From: Pyrus communis
Lineage: Eukaryota > Streptophyta > Magnoliopsida > Rosales > Rosaceae
Length of the DNA stretch: 64,000 bases
Assembly (NCBI RefSeq): GCF_963583255.1
Contig: NC_084816.1
Location: forward strand, 15,301,100 to 15,365,099
Reading direction: 5' to 3'
Below the pieces are notes generated by a model. That model saw only the letters and a list, made by a program, of their open reading frames with translations, made no database searches and had not been told where the DNA came from. Made by a program: the position numbers and the translations under genes. Shown here one piece after another: positions 57,101 to 64,000 of the stretch (its first letter is position 1; each line of letters starts with the position of its first letter).

Positions 57101-58081
57101 TCATCAAATGGATGTCAAGACTGCTTTTCTCAATGGCAATCTTGAGGAAGATATCTATATGCACGAGCCACCAGGATTTGTTAAAAGGGGGAAGAAGTCC
57201 ATGATTTGCAAATTAAATAAATCCATCTATGGATTGAAACAAGCCTTTGGACAATGGAACAAAAAGTTTGATCAGGTCATGTCAACATTTGGCTTTCGAG
57301 AAAATAAGACGAATGAATGTGTGTATCTCAAGATAAGTGGTTCCAAAGTTGTATTCTTAGTTCTATACATTGATGATATTTTAATTGCTAGCTAAGATAT
57401 GACTCTTCTACAATCAACCAAAAGAGATGTTAGCTAACAGTTTTGACATGAAGGATTTGGGAGAAGACAAGTTTGTTCTGGGAATTGAGATCATTAGAGG
57501 CAGAAGCAAGAATGTCTTGGACTTTCTCAAAGACAATATATTGACAGAATAACCAAGAGATTTAATATGGAAAATTGCTCCAGTGGTGAATTGCCAATTG
57601 GGAAGGAAGACAAGTTTAGTAATGATCAAAGTCCTAAGAATGATTTGGAAAAAGACAATATGAAAACCAAGCCTTATGCATCACTTGTGGGCAGTTTAAT
57701 GTATGCTCAAGTATGCATGAGGCCGGATTTAGCATTTGCAATGAGTGTACTAGGAAGATTTCAGTCAAATCCTGGGGCAGCTCACTAGATTGTAGCCAAG
57801 AAAGTGTTGTGATATCTTAAAAGGACCAGAGATTTTATGCTTGTCTACAATCAAGTTGATGAGTTGGAATTGATGGCCTACACTAATTCAAAATTTGCAG
57901 GGTGTATCGATGATAGGAGATCCACTAATGGATATCTATTCCTACTTGCTGGTGGTGCAATATCGTGAAAAAGTGCCAAGCAAAAGTCGATTGTATTGTT
58001 AACTATGGAAGCTGAATTTATTGCTTGTTACAAAACAACCAATCAAGCAGTATGGTTGAGGAATATGATAAAAGGATGGTA
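54127..58081 (+). pseudogene. Copia-B gag-pol remnant up to RNase H
   Basis: Gag begins near 54127 (LTSSNFKKWKEDVEIVLGLM, DLELALREDQP) and soon has stops. The zinc knuckle reads CYFGKELGHLRKNC, lacking its second Cys (54945-54987). The protease has an intact DTG (WWFDTGCSIHIT, about 55080). The integrase zinc region (WHKRLGH...CTDCFKGK) is followed by a core in which HTNICGPF and VRSNRGGEY replace the usual HTD and SDRGGEY aspartates; the glutamate in NGVVERRNRTL is kept. RT shows HQMDVKTAFLNGNL, IYGLKQAFGQW and an intact YIDD (57367-57378). RNase H is cut at 58081 and continues at 62377. At least a dozen stops are present. Confidence 0.88.
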
Positions 58082-58721
58082 TGGAGCCAAAAATAATCAC
58101 AAGGCGAGACATGAATTTTTGGATAAAGGAGGACAAAAATACCCTTGAGGCATATTGGGATTCCTACGCACGAGCAGCAGGCAATCATCCTTCAACCAAG
58201 TCAAAAGTGCCCAAAGAAGGTAACAAATCCAAAATTATTTCATCCTTCCTCATTCCATATTCTCTACAAAGCAATCATTCCATAACCTTCACAACGTTCC
58301 GTAAAAATTAGGTTAATTGGTTAATTAATGGATTTATTTCCTAATTAATCCGTTAATCAACAATTAAATCACCCATTATACCAATTAATCACCCATTACA
58401 CAAATTATCACCCATTACACACCAAAAATACCCCAAAAGGCTGGCCACCTTTTCTCCAAAGGGGACTGGCCATGCTCTATATATTGAACCCCATTTTTCT
58501 CTAAAAGCTAGGTCTTCACTCTTGCTAAAATTCTCCAAAACTCTCAAACACTTTTCTCTCTAAATTCTAACTTTGGCATCAGAGGTTCTTCGGCCAATGC
58601 CCCCCCCCCCCCCCCCAAATTCATCATGGGCGAGTGAGGCTCTTGGCCTTGACCTAAGGTGTTATTTGTTTTATAGGTGCAATTTTGTCCAAGATCAAGG
58701 AGGAAGAAATTTGCATCCACA
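58082..58721 (+). repeat. Gypsy-B 5' LTR (640 bp)
   Basis: Runs from TGGAGCCAAAAATAATCACA to TTTGCATCCACA. It carries a run of 17 C at 58600-58616, where the partner LTR has only about 7 C. Otherwise it is close to the 3' LTR with scattered substitutions. Its first bases (TGTGG in the partner) appear lost or merged with the target duplication. Confidence 0.88.
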
Positions 58722-58881
58722 AATTGGTGCTTTCATTGAGAGTTGAAATTCATATTCGTAGAAGACTCTTGCATAAAAAGTTTTTTCTCTATTTTCTTGT
58801 CCACTTGTATTTTTCATACGTTCTTATTATTAGAATTTTTTATTGCAAAAATTATTTGATAAAACGAAAAAGAGAAATACA

Positions 58882-59677
58882 ATGGCTAGAAATTTAGAAA
58901 ACTCCATGAGTGAAAATTCCAATATTCAAGAAATGGGATCGCGGCGATCCACAAGACTAAATGTGATCCTAGGGGGAGCGGCACCACCACCACAAGGTTC
59001 CGCCAGGGGAACCACTGCGGTGGCCACCCCCGGCAAGGTCCATGGCACCATTACCACAGCCCGAGCCGTGCCACCAAAGCAAGCCCAATTCATGCCATCT
59101 AAGGCTTATGTCACTCCAAGCCCAACGCGTTGCCAAGCCGAGCTTTAGCCTCGTACCCACGTGTGCCATACGCCGAGCAGCCCACTCCCGTGGTCCAACC
59201 TGCTCCCGCCGAGCAGCCTGTTCTCGTGGCCCAACCTGCTTGGTGGAGCCATCTGCTTTTGTGGCCCAGCCTACTCCCGTGGTCCAACCTGCTCCTCCCG
59301 AGCAGCTTGCTCCTGTGGCACAGCCTGCTTTCACAGCTTAGTCTGCTCTCGTGGCCTTCCAAACAGCCCAAATCGGTCCAAGGCTAGTTCAACTGTCCCA
59401 GCTTCAAATTTCTGGACCGATGATCAAATTGGGAGCATTTTCACCATATTTTTCTATGGATTTGACATTTCGCAGCTCAAATCTCGCTCCCGGAGTCTAC
59501 CACACTTCCACTGCTCAAGGAGAAACATTCCTTCTAAGCTCTTCTAATACAAATGGCGAACAACACTTGTCTCGACAAGTTATAGAGTTGATGAACGCCC
59601 TAGCACAACAGACGACCTTGGTGAACCAGCTCTTGCAGCTCATGAAGATGCAACGTGTTCCAAATGAGGTGTCCTGA
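58882..59677 (+). pseudogene. Gypsy-B gag-like remnant with proline-rich repeats
   Basis: The ATG at 58882 (MARNLENSMSENSNIQEMGS) opens 88 codons, then a stop. In shifted frames a proline-rich stretch follows (AEQPTPVVQPAPAEQPVLVA, 59170-59330), made of repeated 'gagcagcc..ctcccgtggtccaacctgct' units. Then comes HLSRQVIELMNALAQQTTLV with NQLLQLMKMQRVPNEVS up to the stop at 59677. That last block is a familiar part of plant Gypsy gag polyproteins. No capsid or pol domain is found. Confidence 0.6.
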
Positions 59678-60508
59678 AGAAGGACAAGGACAGACGAAGA
59701 ACCTCTCCATCAGCGTCCCGACAAGCAGCCACTCGACTTACCACGAACCGAGCGTTTGGGCAGAGTACACTCCCGATTGGGCCCCCAAGATAGCGTATAC
59801 TCCGGTCTTAGCGCGTGGAGGAGCGTGCACTCTCGACTAGGCCCACGGACGAGCATACACTTACGATTGGGGGCCACACTCTGATAATCAACATGAGCAG
59901 CCTTCCAAGCGAAGTGTTTATTTGCGGCTAGGCCCGCAAGGAGCATCCTCCATATCACATCGGGGTAGGCAACATGACGGGCGGAGATAAGTAGTTACTC
60001 AATCGGGCTCAAGTTTAACTAGAAGCCTGTGAAATCCTTCGCCTGTTAAGAATCCACCATATGCACCGCTACTGCGGCATAGACAAGTCGAGCACGTAGA
60101 AAAGTAGCCTAGACCAGCAGGTCAAGACTAGGGTAACCGAGAGCTCTGCCACTTCCAACAAAGGCAAATTCAAGAAGAAATAGAAAGGCTCTTGACCGAG
60201 GGATTACGTAATTCCCGCGCAACGAAGCTATTGACAAGGCGATCCGATAAGACATGACCAACATGAGCGAGTCATCTTTCAATGACAAGATCGAGCAGAA
60301 GGAACTACCCCATATAGATTGCAAGATATAAAGACTACTTCTGTTCCGAAAAATGTAGCAGCTCAGCCTAATAGCACACTAGGGGCAAACGAGTACCAAA
60401 AGGACACGCCAAGCCCAACTTCCAAGAACCGGGGGCAGGCTAATGATTATTTTGGTTGTCCCAGTAGTCCAGCTTTCCTTAGCTGCACTCACAACAATGA
60501 TTTCCATA

Positions 60509-60997
60509 CTCTCCAGTGCGAGAGGGTAAACCAATTCCCCGACACCCAAAAGGATATGTTCTCGAGTGTGAGAGAATAAACTAATTGCTCTCTAATGCGA
60601 GAGGGTAAACCAATTCCCCGACACCCAAAAGGGTCTGCTTTCTAGTGTAAGAGGATAAACTAATTGCTCTCCAGTGCGAGAGGGTAAACCAATTCCCCGA
60701 CACCCAAATGGGTCTGCTTTCCAATGCGAGATAATAAACTAATTGCTCTCCAATGCGAGAGGGTAAACCAATTCCCCGATACATATATGGGTCTGCTTTC
60801 CAGTGCGAGAGGATAAACTAATTGCTCTCCAGTACGAGAGGGTAAACTAATTCCCCGATACCCATATGGGTCTACTATCTAGTGTGAGAGGATAAACTAA
60901 TTGCTCTCAATTGCGAGAGGGTAAACTAATTACTCTCTAGTATGAGAGGGTAAACTAATTCCCTGACACCTATCTGGGTAAGCTCTCCAGTGCGAGA
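60509..60997 (+). repeat. 79-bp tandem repeat in Gypsy-B
   Basis: About six units start with 'ctctccagtgcgagagggta' (60509, 60588 and so on, exact 79-base spacing for the first ones) and contain 'accaattccccgacaccc' and 'agaggataaactaattg'. The last unit is rearranged. Units differ by a few substitutions each. Confidence 0.9.
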
Positions 60998-60999
60998 AA

Positions 61000-61741
61000 G
61001 CCACATGGCTCAAAGGATCAAATGCTTGAAGATCGAGTAGGAAGCAAAATGGTCAGGGGGCATCAACCATTTTTTTCACTTAACAATTCACTCATCCAAC
61101 ACTTCATCTTCAGCAGCTCCGATTTTGGCAGTTCCATCCTTGATTGCTCTATCTATGGCAGCTGAGAAATCAAACTCAAGCAGTTTCCTCATTTCTGACA
61201 AGCAGCCCAAACCGTAACCCATGCCACTCCATTTCCTAGCCCATGCCGAGCCAATCCTTGATTTCAATCAAGTCGAGCAGCATAAGCAATGGCCCCTACC
61301 ACACCACCTCCTTGGCCCATGTCGAGCCGACTCCTGGCCCCTGCTAACCGATGTGCCGCACCACACCGACGGCTGCCCCATGACAGCACTATCCAAGAAG
61401 AAGAGAAGAAAAATTTAAATTTTCTTACATCGGTGCGGCATGGAGAAGACGAAGAAAGCAACAAAAAACAATCCATTGCACGGGCAAGATGTAAAAGATT
61501 GCTAGAGGAGGGGAAACAAATATCCTCTAAGCTCTTTCTCTCTTGTAAGGTAGAATAAATTGCTCTTCAAAGTTGATTTAATAACCCACTTAAGGTGGAC
61601 TTAAATAGGCTTTGAGACAAATTTCCTATTAAAGAGGGAATCTACATCAAAATAGGAAGCATTCTTAAGTTTCCTAAAGCAAGAATATCTCTACACCTGC
61701 TGGCCTTTTTATGCGAGCAACCCAACAGTTGTGGGGGCATT
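61000..61741. other. Gypsy-B 3' internal region
   Basis: Noncoding interior between the 79-bp array and the 3' LTR. Short open frames are present but none is recognisable, and the polypurine tract closes it. Confidence 0.55.
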
Positions 61742-62376
61742 TGTGGAGCCAAAAATAATCACAAGGCAACACATGAATTTTTGGATAAAGGAGGACAAAA
61801 ATACCCTTGAGGCATACTGGGATTCCTACGAGCGAGCAACAGGCAATTATCCCTCAACTAAGTTAAAAGTGCCCAAAGAAGGTAACAAATTCAAAATTAT
61901 TTCATCCTTCCTCATTCCATATTCTCTACAAAGCAATCATTCCATAACCTTCACAACATTCCACAAAAATTAGGTCAATTGGTTAATTAATGGATTTATT
62001 TCCTAATTAATCCATTAATCACCAATTAAATCACCCATTATACCAATTAATCATCCATTACACAAATTATCACCCATTACACACCAAAAATACCCCAAAG
62101 GGCCGGCCACCTTTTCTCCAAAGGGGACCGGCCATGCTCTATATATTGAACCCCATTTTTTCTCTAAAAAACTAGGTCCTTACTCTTGCTAAAATTCTCC
62201 AAAACTCTCAAACACTTTTCTCTCTAAATTCTAACTTTGGCATCGAAGGTTCTTCGGCCAAAGCCCCCCCTCAATTCATCGTGGGCGCCTGAGGCTCTTG
62301 GCCTTGACCTAAGGTGTTATTTGTTTTGTAGGTGCAATTTTGTCCAAGATCAAGGAGGAAGAAATTTGCATCCACA
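61742..62376 (+). repeat. Gypsy-B 3' LTR (635 bp)
   Basis: Starts TGTGGAGCCAAAAATAATCA and ends TTTGCATCCACA, directly followed by the TATGG target copy. Confidence 0.88.
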
Positions 62377-62668
62377 TATGGGAAATTGTGTACAAAATTG
62401 ACAAACCATTGAAGCTATTTTGTGACAATAAAGCAGTTGTATTTTTCTCGAAAAAGAACAAGAGATCTTTGGCAAATAGGCTGATGGACATGAAGTATTT
62501 GAATGTGAGAGATGAAAGTAAGAAGGGGACCATCAACATTCAACATATAAGCATGACTCTTATGGTGGATGATCCCATGACTAAAGCCTTACCAGTGGGA
62601 GTATTCAAGAATCATGTTTTCAAAATGGGTGTTAGAGAGACTTATGAATCAGTTAATGAGTGGGAGTA
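62377..62668 (+). pseudogene. Copia-B RNase H, 3' part
   Basis: The frame resumes after Gypsy-B: VYKIDKPLKLFCDNKAVVFF, RLMDMKYLNVRDESKK, INIQHISMTLMVDDPMTKAL and a stop at the end of ESVNEWE. These are the last conserved blocks of Copia RNase H, in order and uninterrupted. Confidence 0.85.
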
Positions 62669-63048
62669 AGCACTAGATTAACTGTGATAGTCATGCTTGA
62701 ATATGTTTATTTTGTTAGTCAGTACTCTAGTTATTTCTGTTCAATTAGTAGCTAATATGTTTTTATATTTTCATTCATATTTTATCTTAACAGCTAATGT
62801 GCTTATTTTGTGAACCATTGTTTTGGTTAATGGTTCTTGATATCATGACTTTGACGGCAACATTGTGCTTTAAGTTAAATGTGCATGTAATCATAGAGTG
62901 CAACCGACTTGTTCTTTGTTTTCTTTGGTTCGACATTCAATTTTTAGTGACACGTTGTCAAGAGAAGTTGGTTGCAAATTTTTAAGGCTCAGTGATCACC
63001 ATGAGTCCTTGTGATTTGAGATTTCTCATTGACATTCAAGTGGGAGAA

Positions 63049-63572
63049 TGTAAAGTCCTAGTGAATGACAATGAGTGTTAGTTGATATTACTTGGATAAC
63101 AGCTAACTTGATTCTTAAGTTATTTGTGGTACAGTGGTATAGTTAATCTCTACTTTGTAAGGACTATGGAGTCTTAATTCCATGCAACTAACTTAAAGAA
63201 ATCCTGATAAGATTGAATGCAAAGATATTGAATCATGATAGAAATCATTCATTATTAAGGTGATAAGGATACACAATTGTTAATAGGTCGGTTGTGTAAC
63301 CTTGGCAGTATATATATGAAGTTATAGTCCCTGCTCCCATGCGTGAAAAACCCTAAGATATTACTGAGACCTATTTACACAGTCAGGGAGCTATTAAGTA
63401 GTAGGAGTAGAAGATTGACTTGCATCTCATCCATGGTGTCGAATACAAGTAGGTGTTTATATAATCAATTTCTAATATACACAGTATTACACTCGGTATG
63501 AATAAATTGTATTGTAATCCTAGTACCTAGTTGATATAGTTCCGACTTATGAGTTTCATTGAACTGCTTGCA
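63049..63572 (+). repeat. Copia-B 3' LTR (524 bp)
   Basis: Starts TGTAAAGTCCTAGTG, after a weak purine-rich tract (AAGTGGGAGAA), and ends CTGCTTGCA followed by the ACCTT duplication. Confidence 0.9.
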
Positions 63573-63577
63573 ACCTT

Positions 63578-64000
63578 GCCAAAATAGATTGGTGTATGTG
63601 CACACTCCATGCTTAGGTAATTTGATAGTTTTGTTAGTCAATCTAACCCAACCCTAAATCGTTCTTACCATTGGAGTTCAGTCTTAGGTTAAGTTTTATT
63701 AGGTTGCAAACAAATGGAATGTTGTTATCTACTAGAGAAGTTATGTAGGTCTTCTGCAACTTGTCAATTTTGATATTCTGTGAGGTATTCAATATCTGAT
63801 CCATGGTGGGATGGGTTCTAGCATTGGGAGCATTGTTGTTCCCTAAGATGGCCAAGGTGTCAAGGACCTGATTGCTCATACTGAGAGTAGTAGAGATGGT
63901 GGGCAATGGATTGTTCTTCGTTGTGATGTTAATGCCAGTGTTAACTGAACTTTCTTATGCAGACATAATTGTGGTAGATTGATTTGGTCCGAGGTATATG
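63578..64000. other. flank of Copia-B, unrecognised
   Basis: A minus-strand frame of 87 codons (63643-63906, polar and Asn/Thr-rich) is open but has no recognised family or promoter. It could be part of a larger gene or element outside the window. Confidence 0.3.

Larger units (their letters stand above)
58082..62376 (+). mobile_element. Gypsy-B: non-autonomous Gypsy-like element nested in Copia-B
   Basis: LTRs lie at 58082-58721 and 61742-62376. A primer-site-like motif AATTGGTGCTTTCATTGAGA follows the left LTR, and a polypurine tract (GTGGGGGCATT, 61731-61741) precedes the right LTR. The target TATGG follows the right LTR (62377-62381) and occurs at 58080-58084, overlapping the left LTR start. 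The interior (about 3.0 kb) has gag-like pieces and tandem repeats but no protease, RT or integrase, so it depends on a partner for movement. The orphan LTR at 35920-36475 with the same primer-site motif suggests a related family. Confidence 0.88.
52958..63572 (+). mobile_element. Copia-B: Ty1/Copia LTR retrotransposon interrupted by Gypsy-B
   Basis: LTRs lie at 52958-53478 and 63049-63572, with a perfect ACCTT target duplication (52953-52957 and 63573-63577). The primer site TGGTATCAGAGCC (53481-53493), complementary to initiator Met tRNA, sits two bases after the left LTR. Gag, protease, integrase, RT and RNase H blocks follow in Copia order on the plus strand. A 4.3-kb Gypsy-like insertion splits RNase H. 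Without it the element would be about 6.3 kb. Many premature stops show it is not autonomous now. Confidence 0.93.

Overview
The window is nuclear DNA from a flowering plant (eudicot). Spliced genes with GT-AG introns, nuclear-encoded plastid proteins, telo-box and site II promoter motifs and heavy LTR-retrotransposon nesting all point that way. A Rosaceae genome of the apple/pear type is my best guess. It rests on remembered resemblance of the Cassandra LTR, the antisense retroelement ORF and several MITE ends to Rosaceae sequences, and I could not search a database. One 200-base run of N (33254-33453) marks an assembly gap.

Host genes. (1) 687-1010, minus strand, with a 5' UTR exon near 3214-3290: a 79-aa conserved small protein, probably mitochondrial. 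(2) 4703-8262, minus: a five-exon, 521-aa coiled-coil protein. (3) 40733-42482, plus: 40S ribosomal protein S2 (uS5), two exons. (4) 44352-44672, plus: photosystem II 5 kDa protein (PsbTn). (5) 46156-49709, minus: chloroplast ferredoxin-sulfite reductase, eight exons, 685 aa. An unrecognised ORF at 32819-33253 runs into the gap. Genes 3-5 form a gene island of about 9 kb; plastid sulfur assimilation and photosystem II are represented side by side, but nothing suggests co-regulation beyond ordinary plant promoters.

Mobile DNA. Copia-A (12412-26491, minus) has 272/275-bp LTRs and is old and broken. Into it went a Cassandra solo LTR with its 5S rRNA-like core (13506-13792) and a young non-autonomous Ty3/Gypsy (Athila-like) element, Gypsy-A (14570-23859). 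Gypsy-A has 1952-bp LTRs of equal length that look identical and a perfect 5-bp target duplication. It carries a truncated gag on the minus strand and a separate plus-strand (antisense) ORF of 228 aa with its own promoter-like region. Copia-B (52958-63572, plus, perfect ACCTT duplication) is interrupted inside RNase H by a second non-autonomous Gypsy-like element, Gypsy-B (58082-62376). Decayed Gypsy and Copia pieces fill about 35.9-39.8 kb. Smaller elements are a hAT-type MITE with a perfect 8-bp duplication (10449-11072), a degenerate relative (3478-4080), a Mutator-like fold-back (27863-28831), a Tourist-like MITE (30276-30875) and a hAT transposase remnant (31205-31832).

The most interesting item is the antisense ORF of Gypsy-A. 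It encodes a coiled-coil protein whose N-terminus contains an EAR-like LxLxL repression motif, and it sits behind a region with repeated modules, two G-boxes and a TATA box.
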